Position numbers and translations under genes: made by a program. Positions 9,643-18,044 of a DNA stretch of 18,265 nucleotides are shown one piece after another. How positions within the stretch are numbered: position 1 is the stretch's first letter; each line of letters begins with the position of its first letter. The notes beneath the pieces are model-generated. The model saw only the letters and a program-made list of their open reading frames with translations, was not told where the DNA came from and made no database searches. The stretch is from contig JAMOOA010000015.1 in the NCBI GenBank assembly GCA_027066255.1, forward strand, positions 1 to 18,265, written 5' to 3'. The stretch comes from Candidatus Altimarinota bacterium (lineage in GTDB: Bacteria > Patescibacteriota > Gracilibacteria > BD1-5 > UBA6164).

Positions 9643-9966
9643 TTAAAGTGTTTTTTTCTTCTCTATTTGTTTCTTTTCTGTGTTTTTTACCTCAAGCGCA
9701 TCTTCTAGTTCTTCTTGTATGTCTACAACTTCTTTCTTTTCTACAAGATAGAACTTATTTCTAAAAAACAGTGTTACAAATGTTACAAAAAACATAACTC
9801 CTGCTATACGGTTTGCATATATATCCACTAGATCATCTGAATATATTCAGATGATCTCGAGTATAGCTCATAGGAAAAGTCCTCACAGAAAACATAAAGC
9901 AAGATAGTACAATATAAAGAATATTATGTTCAATAATAGTTTTATTGGAAATGGGAGTGTATTCAT
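9643..9966 (-). CDS. Small two-helix membrane protein in the atp operon (paralogue of the 105-aa gene)
   Basis: Reads 107 aa from ATG at 9966. Under the standard code only the last 61 codons would be open; four TGA codons in the first helix region are read as glycine. One long hydrophobic region (about residues 9-40) and a second helix (about 54-68) are followed by a charged tail rich in Glu and Lys. The start M-N-T-L-P-x3-K-x2-L-N-I and the end of helix 2, F-R-N-K-F-Y-L, match the 105-aa protein encoded upstream, so the two are paralogues. The gene ends 29 bp before atpD. I do not recognise a known family. Function is unknown; an accessory part of the ATP synthase is plausible. Confidence 0.75.
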
Positions 9967-10179
9967 AAGAGAATAATTAAAGTATATATTTTCATCCATT
10001 GCTTTGTTGTTCAGTGCATCAGCCTCTTTGTTCTGTCCTCTTGATATCTAGTTATATGATATTTTGGGTTCCATATATTGTTGTTTTATAAACATTATCC
10101 ATGTTTATTTGGATAACCCAGTGTACAAACAGATGTTTATCTCACTAGATTTTCCGAATAAATAGGAATGGTAAGGTGT
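9967..10179. other. Intra-operon spacer with a nested inverted repeat
   Basis: This 213-bp spacer between the two paralogous membrane-protein genes has no convincing ORF. Two inverted repeats share one arm: TTATCC (10095-10100) with GGATAA (10111-10116), and TGGGTT (10065-10070) with AACCCA (10115-10120). They could form alternative or nested RNA structures ahead of the downstream genes, but no clear terminator T-run is present. Confidence 0.35.
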
Positions 10180-10497
10180 TTATTTTATCTCTTTTTCTAT
10201 TTGTATTTTTAGGCCTTCATGGTCTTTTTTCTTCTTTTCTTTTTTTGTTACTATTTCTTCTTCAGATGTTGGAATGTAAAAGTATCTTCTCAAAATGACA
10301 CTGACAACCAAAACCAGAAGTATTATAAATACTTGTATCTTTGCAAAAATTGGATTGTTTGCGTCAAGCACTTCCCCACCAAATACTTGTAGGAAGAGAG
10401 GAAAAATAAATGAAAATGCTACAGAAGCCACCAATACATATACAATAAAGAGAACGATATTTAGTATCACTTTGAAAACGATAGGTAGGTCTTTCAT
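10180..10497 (-). CDS. Small two-helix membrane protein in the atp operon (105 aa)
   Basis: Reads 105 aa without any TGA codon. Helix 1 spans about residues 7-38 and helix 2 about 51-67 (V-F-I-I-L-L-V-L-V-V-S-V), followed by R-R-Y-F-Y-I-P and a strongly charged Lys/Glu tail. The N-terminus M-K-D-L-P-x3-K-x2-L-N-I and the post-helix-2 motif match the 107-aa protein 213 bp downstream, indicating duplication. It follows atpG by 74 bp. The tail should lie on the cytoplasmic side, by the positive-inside rule, facing F1. I do not recognise a known family. Confidence 0.78.
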   Translation of the reverse strand: MKDLPIVFKVILNIVLFIVYVLVASVAFSFIFPLFLQVFGGEVLDANNPIFAKIQVFIILLVLVVSVILRRYFYIPTSEEEIVTKKEKKKKDHEGLKIQIEKEIK

Positions 10498-10571
10498 ATA
10501 GAGCGAAAATTAAATAATAAACTCTTTTACTATATTCTATTTTTTGTTTTTGTAAATGTGTTCTCTGGTTT

Positions 10572-11468
10572 CTACATATCCTTTAGCGCCTCTACTCCTG
10601 AAGTTATCTCCGATACCTCTTTGGTAATCATCGCTTGTCTTGCTTTGTTGTACTTCAGTGTTAGTTCAAACGCTATTTTTGCTGCATTATCTTTTGCACT
10701 CTTCATCGCTATCATTCTCGACGAATGCTCTGATGCCTTTGCTTCAAGCAAGATATCATGCATCATCATAGAAAGAATAATAGGAAGTACTTCTTCTACG
10801 AGAGACTCCACACTTGGTTCTATATCATATCCGAAAAGTCATTTTCCAGATTCTTCAAGATCTTCTCCAACTATATCTTCAAGATATTTTTTTATATCTA
10901 CTGCTTTTATAGGGAGAAATTCTCTCGCTACAGGAACTTGACTAAGTGTATTTATATAATATTCATAAAAAATAACTACTTTCTTATATTCTCACGAAAA
11001 GAATTCCTCTATAATGGCTCTTGTGATATCTTTTGCAAAGATACTGTCAAAATTATCTGAAAAAGTCGTTGAATAATCAGCTACCAGTTTATTCCCTGTT
11101 TTTGCAGCAAACTGAGCTCCTTTTTTCCCCAGTGCGATATAGTCGAGGTCTTCCCCCGTTTCTTTTACATATTCATTAATCTTTTTCAAGACGTTGATAT
11201 TATACCCTCCACAAAGTCCTTTGTTTGAAGTAACTACAACAGCAAGAGTCTTTTCTCCTTTTCCACTATGAAAAAATGGAAAGTCCTCCATAAATTTCTC
11301 AATACGATGAAATATCTTGAGCATCTCTCTCACGAATTCTTTTTTCTCCAGAGCAAGGTCTTGAGCTTTCTTCATCTTCACTGTAGAGATAAGCTCCATT
11401 GCTTTGGTGATCTTTCCCGTATTTTTAATACTTGAGATCTTACGTTTTATTTCTTTTGCGTTAGCCAT
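10572..11468 (-). CDS. atpG: F1 ATP synthase gamma subunit
   Basis: Reads 298 aa, normal length, ending in TAG. Gamma is the rotating central shaft. The N-terminal helix has the conserved K-R-K-I-S-S-I-K-N-T-G-K-I-T-K-A-M-E-L-I-S, and the Rossmann-like part shows S-N-K-G-L-C-G-G-Y-N. The C-terminal helix includes R-M-I-A-M-K-S-A-K-D-N-A and ends in a conserved Asn-Lys-Ala-Arg-Gln segment. TGA glycines occur mid-gene, in less conserved positions. It starts 19 bp after atpA. Confidence 0.96.
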
Positions 11469-11487
11469 TTTTTCTTAAGTAAAAATA

Positions 11488-12993
11488 CTATTTGTTGAGT
11501 TCCACTACTTTCTCTATTACTTTGATGAGTTTCTTTTCTGTGTCATCGTTTACTACTTTTTCTGATTTGATAGATTCAAGAGCTGTTTTTTCTTCATCGA
11601 GTGCTGTATAGAAATCACTTTCAAATTTTTGCATCTTATCAACGGAAAGTACATCGAGGTATCCTTTCCCACCAGCGTAGAGAAGAGCTACTTGTTTTTC
11701 TACTGGTACTGGAGAATATACGTCTTGTTTGAGTATTTCTACCATACGTTCTCCTCTATCAAGCTGAGCCTTAGTTGCTGGGTCGAGGTCTGAAGAAAAC
11801 TGCGAAAATGCTGCAAGTTCTCTGTACTGAGCAAGATCGAGTTTGAGTGTTCCAGATATCTTTTTCATCGCTTTTACTTGAGCTGAACCTCATACTCTTG
11901 AAACAGAAAGTCCTACAGATATAGCTGGCTTGAGTCCTGAGTTGAAGAGATCTGAGTCAAGAAATATCTGACCATCAGTAATAGAGATAACGTTGGTAGG
12001 GATATATGCTGATACGTCGCCTGCTTGTGTTTCAATAATAGGAAGTGCCGTCATAGAACCTCCTCCGAGTTCGTCTGAGAGTTTTGCTGACCTTTCCAAA
12101 AGTCTTGAGTGAAGGTAAAAAACATCTCCAGGATACGCTTCGCGACCTGGTGGACGTCTGAGAAGAAGTGACATCTCTCTGTAAGCTACCGCTTGTTTTG
12201 AGAGGTCATCATAGGTAATAAGTGCATGTTGTCCGTTGAACATGAAGTATTCAGCTATCGCACATCCAGTATAAGCTGAAAGATATTGCATTGCTGCAGG
12301 TGTAGATGAACCTGCTGAGACAACAACGGTATAATCCATTGCTCCTCTTCTTCTCAGTTCTTCAACGATTCTTGCAACTTTTCCTTCTTTCTGACCAATA
12401 GCAACATAGACACAGATAACCCCTTGTCCTTTCTGGTTCAGAATTGCATCAATAGCTACCTGTGTTTTTCCTGTTTGTCTATCACCGATAATAAGTTCTC
12501 TTTGACCTCTTCCAATTGGAACGAGTGCGTCGATAGCTTTGATACCTGTTTCCATAGGTTCGTGAACCGATTTTCTATCCATTACTCCTGAAGCAATTCT
12601 TTCTATCGGATAGAATTCATCTTCTTTGATTTCTCCAAGACCATCAATTGGTCTTCCAAGAGCATCTACTACTCTTCCTATCATATTTTTTCCAACAGGA
12701 ACTTCAAGGGTTTTTCCTGTTGCTGTTGCTATTTCTCCTTCCTTGAGTCTATTAAACCCAGAAAGTATAACAATACCAACAAAGTGTTCTTCTAGATTGA
12801 GAGCAAATCCTATTGCTCCTGATTCAAACTCTACAATTTCATTATAAGAAACTCCTGTAAGTCCTGATACTTTTGCAACCCCATCACCGAGGTAAAAAAC
12901 CTCTCCTGTACTTTCTACTTGAGGGTTCGTATCTGCTGAATCAATACGTGATTCTATATCACTTATGATACTCTGTAATACATCTTGAGACAT
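11488..12993 (-). CDS. atpA: F1 ATP synthase alpha subunit
   Basis: Reads 501 aa, full length, TAA stop. It is the regulatory nucleotide-binding subunit of alpha3beta3. The P-loop G-D-R-Q-T-G-K-T is at 170-177. V-S-R-V-G-G-S-A-Q (its first Gly from TGA at 11890-11892) supplies the arginine finger that reaches the beta active site. The N-terminal helix that normally binds delta is present (V-L-Q-S-I-I-S-D-I). A standard-code reading would split this gene into a 367-aa and a 126-aa piece. It lies 31 bp after atpH and 19 bp before atpG. Confidence 0.98.
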
Positions 12994-13024
12994 TTGCCTA
13001 TTAATTAAATGAATAAAATTTTGT

Positions 13025-13372
13025 CTATTTTCTCAAAAGCCTTTCAACTTTACTAAAACTCATATCTACCATAGCATCATCTTTGAATACTTTCATACCT
13101 CAAAGAATACTTTCTTTTTTTATAAATACTATTTCCTCCCTGCTTGGTTCAATCGAAAACACTTTTTTGTAAACAGTTTTTGCTGTTTCAAAAGCACTAT
13201 CTTTACTCACAGATGGAAAATACTCAACCTGAAGAAGAGAGACTCCTTCAAGATTTCTATGAAATAAAGCCCTTCCTCTCTGTCCCAGTTTTTTTGTCAT
13301 ATCTTTATATAATTTTAACTGAGTCAAAAGTTCTTTGAGTTCTTTTATGTTGAGTCCTTCGATTCCTTTCAT
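13025..13372 (-). CDS. atpH: F1 ATP synthase delta subunit, shortened
   Basis: Reads 115 aa, ending in TAG; delta is usually about 175-185 aa. The C-terminal half fits the family: [11 protein letters not shown], then I-L-G-G-M-K-V, with the first Gly from TGA (13097-13099) as in the conserved L-G-G-L-x-V, and K-V-E-R-L-L-R at the end. The N-terminal six-helix domain that binds the alpha subunits is reduced to about 60 residues. It follows atpF by 4 bp in the canonical b-delta-alpha order, so the assignment is firm despite the length. Delta joins the peripheral stalk to F1. Confidence 0.82.
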
Positions 13373-13376
13373 AGTA

Positions 13377-13850
13377 TTATTTTATAGATTGTATTTCTTT
13401 TTCCAGATACTCTCTCGTATGCTTCTCATCACCAAAAAGTTTTGAGTTCATTCTGAGTATCAAATCTATTACTCCACTTTTGAGTGAGTTCATCATAGAA
13501 AGCCTTTCTTTTTCTATTTCCATTTTTGAAGAATCTACAAGAGTTTTTGCATCAGCTTCTGCTTTTACAATAATCTCTTCTCTCTTAGCTTTTCCCAAAG
13601 ATTCTAGCTCAGAAACGATACTATCTCCTTTGTTTCTTGCCTTTTTGAGAATTTCTTCTTTTTTCTTTTCAGCATCTGAAACCAGTTTATCTATATTTTT
13701 ATAATCTGCTTCAAGTTTTTCTTGTTTCTCTTCCCACTGATCAAGATACTCCAAATATGGTTTGAAGATAAATTTATTGAGAACATAGATAACAAGAGCC
13801 AGTATTATAAACTGTATAATAAATGTTGGTATCGTCACAAATTCGTTCAT
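13377..13850 (-). CDS. atpF: Fo ATP synthase b subunit (second copy)
   Basis: Reads 157 aa. One N-terminal helix (about 8-27, F-I-I-Q-F-I-I-L-A-L-V-I-Y) anchors it in the membrane, then a long Lys/Glu/Ala coiled coil forms the peripheral stalk. The C-terminal part, K-E-R-L-S-M-M...I-D-L-I-L-R-M-N-S-K-L-F, is clearly related to the first b subunit (15531-16001), showing that the two b genes arose by duplication. It sits 4 bp ahead of the delta gene and 229 bp after c2. The two b proteins could pair with each other or each serve its own Fo. Confidence 0.9.
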   Translation of the reverse strand: MNEFVTIPTFIIQFIILALVIYVLNKFIFKPYLEYLDQWEEKQEKLEADYKNIDKLVSDAEKKKEEILKKARNKGDSIVSELESLGKAKREEIIVKAEADAKTLVDSSKMEIEKERLSMMNSLKSGVIDLILRMNSKLFGDEKHTREYLEKEIQSIK

Positions 13851-14079
13851 ATTTTCTGTTGTAGTAATAAAGTTGCAAGGCTCTTAATTTTTAATCTTGA
13901 GAAATTTTTCTCAATTCCGAAAAGCTCAATATTCTTTCAATTCAGTTTGAAATCAAGAAATAATTTTTAAGCGAAGAGTTCAAGGAAGTTCCAAATTTTC
14001 TGAACTAAGCGTACAAATGTACGTGTGAGAGGAAATATTTGAGAACTGACGAAGAAATCTGACACTTAAAAGTTATTTC
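13851..14079. other. 229-bp spacer interrupting the atp operon between c2 and b2
   Basis: No start codon, length or protein motif supports a gene here, though long stretches are free of TAA and TAG on the minus strand. It contains TTGAGAAA/TTTCTCAA, a perfect 8-bp inverted repeat around 2 nt (about 13907-13924), and a GTAC...GTAC hairpin near 14011-14022. All neighbouring genes of the a-c-b-delta-alpha block are packed within about 100 bp of each other, so this spacer stands out. It may be a dispersed repeat, decayed insertion or RNA element. Confidence 0.4.
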
Positions 14080-14367
<288 letters not shown>

Positions 14368-14382
14368 TCATGATCTTACTTT

Positions 14383-15237
14383 TTAATGATGTGCTTCCCC
14401 TGCTTGTTTGAAGTAGGCAACCATGAGACTTGAGAACACTATCGCTTGTACAAAGGCTACAAATACTTCAAAGAACCAAAATGGAAGAGTCAGTATTCTC
14501 CCCACTTCAAGCAAACTCGAGCTTACCGTAGCAAGGAGGAATCATATCACTCCAAGAAGAACGATTCCTGCGAAGATATTTCCAAAGAGTCTCAGAGAAA
14601 GTGACATCAGCGTCGCTGGAAGTCCGATAAGATGAAGCCATCCAATAGGAACGTTGATGATTTTCTCAGTGAGGTTATTTCCAGAGTAATTAAACAAATA
14701 TCCCTTGAGTGTCTTTACTCCACCATGACTTCTCACCTGAACAAAGAGAAGTGTATAGAGTGTGATAAGAGATAGTACCAGAGTAGTATTGATATCACTA
14801 TGCATCGGTCTGAGTACCTTGAGGATTCCTCCATGAACTGAGGTTCCTAACCAGTCTATAATGAGTCCAAAGAGATTCCCAAAAAGAATGATAAAAAATA
14901 CTCCTACTATCAACCCATAAAACTCTCTTGCCATCTTTTTTTCACCAAAGCCATCTCTGAGAAATCCATCAAAATATTTTACGAGTGTGAGAAAAAAGAG
15001 TTTGAGTTTGCTTTTTTTGTTTGATTTAAGAGCCCTGTTTCACATGATAGATACTACAAGAACCATTAAAAAGAATACAAAAGTGGTAATAGTTGTATTT
15101 GAGATAAACCCATACACGGATTCTCCCTGAATCTTTGGAATATGTGGCCCCTGATGTTCTTCTGCGTGTGTTTCTACTTCGTGAATATCTTCAGCAGCTA
15201 TTTTTGTTGTAGTATGTTCTGTAACAATGTCTTGCAT
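14383..15237 (-). CDS. atpB: Fo ATP synthase a subunit (second copy)
   Basis: Reads 284 aa. The subunit provides the ion half-channels beside the c ring. The essential arginine is Arg216 in L-S-L-R-L-F-G-N-I-F-A-G, followed by the last helices with F-V-A-F-V-Q-A-I-V-F, a conserved C-terminal signature. The N-terminus has a His/Glu-rich stretch (E-V-E-T-H-A-E-E-H) before the first membrane helix, absent in a1. TGA codons in the membrane part are glycine. It follows the AtpI/Z-like gene, as atpB normally does, so this copy belongs to the canonical half of the operon. Confidence 0.94.
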
Positions 15238-15254
15238 AGTTTACAATCTCTTAA

Positions 15255-15470
15255 TTATTTTTTAACTTCCTTTATTTTTTCGAATTCTGCTTGAGCTTTC
15301 TTCATGTAAATTATCATAAAGAAAATTAGCGGTATGATTGACAGAACGATAAAAATAATCTTCATCCTGACTTCATAATTCAAAAGCGAATCGAGTATAT
15401 GTCAAACGGCTAGAAATGCAAATAAATTTCCAAAAATTATAGCAAGCATGAAAAGTGATTTTTTGAGCAT
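15255..15470 (-). CDS. AtpI/AtpZ-like small membrane protein
   Basis: Reads 71 aa with one TGA glycine and a TAA stop. Two hydrophobic helices flank a short loop: residues 4-25 ending V-G-H-I-L-D, then about 35-53 (I-I-F-I-V-L-S-I-I-P-L-I-F-F), and a basic tail. The Gly-x3-Asp at the end of helix 1 and the two-helix size resemble the AtpZ/AtpI proteins that usually open F-type ATP synthase operons and assist c-ring assembly or ion uptake. Position supports this: it precedes a2-c2-b2-delta-alpha-gamma in canonical order. Sequence similarity alone is weak. Confidence 0.65.
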
Positions 15471-15530
15471 AAAAAAATACTGTGAAATAAGGTATTTACA
15501 GCATTATATGGAATATATAATTTTAGGAAA

Positions 15531-16001
15531 CTATTTTATCTCCTTCAGTTCCTTCTCTATAAACTCTTCATTTGCCTGAGCTCCTGAAAATACTTTTTCA
15601 TTGATTCTGAGCGATACATCTATTATCTTTTTCTTCATTTCTGAAAGCATAGAAAGACGTTCCTTTTCTACATCTCTTTTTCCTGAGTCTAGAATTTGCA
15701 TAGCATCGTGGTGAGCTTTCTTGCGAATTTTTTCAGCTTTAAGACGAGCAATATGCTCCGAATCAGACATAAAATCTTGAGCCTTTTTTCTGGCTGCTTC
15801 AAGTATTTTCTTTTCTTCAGCTGTTGCTTTTGCTATCATCGCTTCATAATCTGCATCAATATGCTCAAGCTTCTCAACCAGTTCCCTCCTCTCAAAGATA
15901 AGCTTGTTCAGTCTCTTTGCGAGAAATCTGTGGAACAAGAAAAAGAGTATCCCAAAGTTGATGATTTGCGCGATGATGAGTGATATATCTATTGTTTCCA
16001 T
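15531..16001 (-). CDS. atpF: Fo ATP synthase b subunit (first copy)
   Basis: Reads 156 aa with no TGA codon. The N-terminal helix (about 7-25, L-I-I-A-Q-I-I-N-F-G-I-L-F) is followed by a long charged coiled coil rich in Ala, Glu and Lys. The C-terminal segment D-V-E-K-E-R-L-S-M-L and S-L-R-I-N-E-K-V-F matches the second b subunit closely. It completes an a1-c1-b1 block upstream of the canonical genes. No second delta gene accompanies it, so it would have to share F1 and delta with b2 or form a mixed stalk. Confidence 0.9.
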   Translation of the reverse strand: METIDISLIIAQIINFGILFFLFHRFLAKRLNKLIFERRELVEKLEHIDADYEAMIAKATAEEKKILEAARKKAQDFMSDSEHIARLKAEKIRKKAHHDAMQILDSGKRDVEKERLSMLSEMKKKIIDVSLRINEKVFSGAQANEEFIEKELKEIK

Positions 16002-16025
16002 AGTTTTTTATTTTAAAGATGTGTT

Positions 16026-16475
16026 CTACCCAAGAAGTTGAAATGCAATAATCAATCCATAAATAGCAATTGTCTCGATAAGAGCGAGAAAAAGAACCAT
16101 GAATTGCATTACCTGACCTTTGTTTCTTGGATTTCTATTTACTGATTCAAGTGAATGAGAAACGAGTTTTCATTGTCCATACCCTGCTCCCATACCTGTC
16201 AGACCAATTGCGAGTCCTGCTGCAATAGCATTTGCTGGGTCAATAGTATCCGCAACTGCCATAATTTTGAAAGCGACAACCAGTGCGTAGATAGCAGCTG
16301 ATTCAACCAGTGCAATTCCAAGAATTGTGTACACCATAAGTGTTGAAGAGAGTTTTGGGTTTCTTCCAAGTATATCAACCGAAGTATGAGCAAGGTTTGA
16401 TTGACCAAGTGCCACTCCTACACCAGCAAGACCAATTGCGAGCCCTGCTCAGATAACTGCGAGATTCATTTCCAT
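16026..16475 (-). CDS. atpE: Fo ATP synthase c subunit, fused double hairpin, predicted Na+ type (first copy)
   Basis: Reads 149 aa, twice the usual length, with four transmembrane helices in two tandem hairpins; each has an N-R-N-P or G-R-N-P loop. Both hairpins keep the carboxylate: Glu58 in L-V-E-S-A-A-I-Y and Glu134 in L-I-E-T-I-A-I-Y. Both also carry Gln exactly 15 residues before the loop Pro (Gln25/Pro40 and Gln101/Pro116), and Ser or Thr after Glu. Gln plus Glu-Ser/Thr is the known Na+ ligand set of Na+-driven F-type rings such as that of Ilyobacter. TGA glycines occur at codons 9 and 102, the latter beside Gln101. The stop is TAG. It lies between a1 and b1. Confidence 0.93.
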
Positions 16476-16504
16476 AATAACAAAATTAGTAAATTAAATA
16501 TATT

Positions 16505-17362
16505 TTATGCTTCCTGAGCCTGTATCGGTTCTGTTGCTTTTATAAAAATAGCGACCAAGAGCGGAAATACCATTGCTTGTATACAAGCAACCAATATCTC
16601 CTGGAGATAGATAATTACCGGTATAACAATCGGGAGTTTCCATCAACCAATGAACATTGTAAGTTCCTCACTCATCGCAGACATAGCAACAACGAGCGTT
16701 CCGAGAAGAACGGTTCCAGAAGTCATATTTCCAAACAAACGAAAAGAGAGAGATATAACTTTTGCAAACAGTCCTACCATTTCTAGTACTCCTAAAAAGA
16801 GAGAAACCACGATATCAAAAAATTTCATCACTGCAGAAAGTGGATAATAGATGTATGATTTCATCTTTCCTCTTTCTAGAGTTATGTATCATTTTCCAAA
16901 AATAGGAAAATAATCATACAAGAATCCTTTTGTCCCAGCGAAAGAAAACTGTACATACACCAGAATCAGTATACTCACACTCGCAAGAGCCAAGTTAAAA
17001 TTCAAATCTGAACTCGGAGACTTAATGTAGTGCTCGAGTATAAACTTTCATGAGTCATTCATCCCAAAAATTGGAGCTAGTATCTCGAGAATCACTCCAA
17101 ACATATTTGCAATAAATATCACAAAAAAGAGTATCACGATATACGTCTTTATCCACTTCTTAGAAGTCTTTCCCAATATACTTTCATAAAACTCATATAC
17201 TTTTTCATAGAGGAGATCAAACCCAATAGATACGTATGACTTCGGAGTATATTTGAGTGTCAGGGCAATTATCACGATACCTACAAATATACTAAAAACT
17301 CCTAAAAAACTGGCCAAGTCATAGCCTGAAAGTATTTGGAGAATGAGGTCTTTGGATATCAC
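16505..17362 (-). CDS. atpB: Fo ATP synthase a subunit (first copy)
   Basis: Reads 285 aa from a GTG start at 17362; no ATG is available in frame before an upstream TAG. The essential arginine is Arg208 in L-S-F-R-L-F-G-N-M-T-S-G, with the C-terminal I-L-V-A-C-I-Q-A-M-V-F matching the family. Residues 19-34 form the first membrane helix and 72-98 the next. It is only moderately similar to a2, mainly around the arginine helix, so the two are old paralogues. It is the first gene of the operon and sits directly before the double-hairpin c subunit, with which it probably co-evolved. Confidence 0.92.
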
Positions 17363-17521
17363 TGAGACAATGCTTATAAAGTATACATATATAAGCGTAT
17401 CACATAGTCTCTATATTCGCAAAGAAAGTCCTCTTCTTTTTTATGTTTTCTTTTTTTTTGCGTATTTTTTCAAAATACACTATCATTGATAGTATATATT
17501 TATATCTCTACATACAAAAAT
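17363..17521. promoter_or_regulatory. Divergent promoter region with two palindromes (atp operon / cNMP-binding gene)
   Basis: On the minus strand TATACT (17385-17380) is a good -10 box, placing transcription start about 10 nt before the GTG of a1, so the leader is very short; no -35 match is evident. On the plus side the ATG at 17522 is preceded by AT-rich sequence. Two inverted repeats lie between: GTATTTT-TTC-AAAATAC (17462-17478) and ACTATC-ATT-GATAGT (17479-17493). They abut each other and are candidates for a regulator site. Confidence 0.5.
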
Positions 17522-17929
17522 ATGTTCAATCTCTGAAAAACATCTCTCTACGATCTCCAGATTTTTGCTGGAATCGAAAAAGAAATAGTTGATGAAATAG
17601 TTGCAGGATGCCCAAATGAACTCTTTAAAAAAGGCGAAATTATCATGGAACAAGGAGACACTCCCGATGGAAAGGGGTACATTATCCGTTCAGGAACAGT
17701 AAAGGTAGAGGTAAATAACGAGGAAGTCTCTACTCTCGAGCAAGGGGAATTCTTTGGAGAAATAGCTCTTCTCAATGAAGAGGAAAGAAGAGCTACTATC
17801 ACCGCAACCAAAGACCTTGAAACAATTGTTCTCTCTCAGGATGATATTTTCACGATGATAGAAAACGATGAAAATAATATCAACAAAGAAATTATGAGAC
17901 GTATGGAGGAGAATCTAGAGAATGAGTAA
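17522..17929 (+). CDS. Single-domain cyclic-nucleotide-binding protein
   Basis: Reads 135 aa; nearly all of it is one cNMP-binding (CAP/PKA-type) domain. Residues 37-61 form the first strands (K-G-E-I-I-M-E-Q-G-D, then G-Y-I-I-R-S-G-T-V-K-V). The phosphate-binding cassette is F-F-G-E-I-A-L-L (Glu80) followed by R-R-A-T-I-T-A (Arg90), the residues that hold the ribose and phosphate of cAMP or cGMP. There is no DNA-binding helix-turn-helix or other output domain, so it is not a CRP-type regulator by itself. One TGA glycine is at codon 5. It is transcribed away from the atp operon. The ligand cannot be decided from sequence, and partner proteins are unknown. Confidence 0.88.
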
Positions 17930-17947
17930 CACTCTCCTTTCATTCAT

Positions 17948-17981
17948 AAAAAAGTCTATTTATATTTAAATAGACTTTTTT
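17948..17981. terminator. Intrinsic terminator after the cNMP-binding gene
   Basis: AAAAAAGTCTATTTA pairs with TAAATAGACTTTTTT around a 4-nt loop, giving a 15-bp stem with a T run, beginning 18 nt after the stop codon. The A run on the other arm would allow use on both strands, but no minus-strand gene is visible to its right. Confidence 0.85.
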
Positions 17982-18007
17982 ATTTGACTCTCTTATCTTC
18001 TTAAATA

Positions 18008-18044
18008 TATTCTCATATATATTAAAATAATATAATATATTAAT
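18008..18044 (+). promoter_or_regulatory. AT-only promoter and likely operator of the ArsR-type gene
   Basis: The stretch just before the ATG consists almost entirely of A and T and includes TATAAT at 18031-18036, 9 nt ahead of the start codon, so the transcript would be nearly leaderless. Imperfect dyad symmetry of ATATATTA/TAATATAT type fits the AT-rich operators of ArsR-family autorepressors. No Shine-Dalgarno is visible. Confidence 0.5.

Noticed and set aside
16026..16475. V-type/A-type ATPase K subunit
   Set aside because: The double hairpin resembles V-type c subunits, but both carboxylates are kept and the gene sits between F-type a and b genes in an F-type operon.
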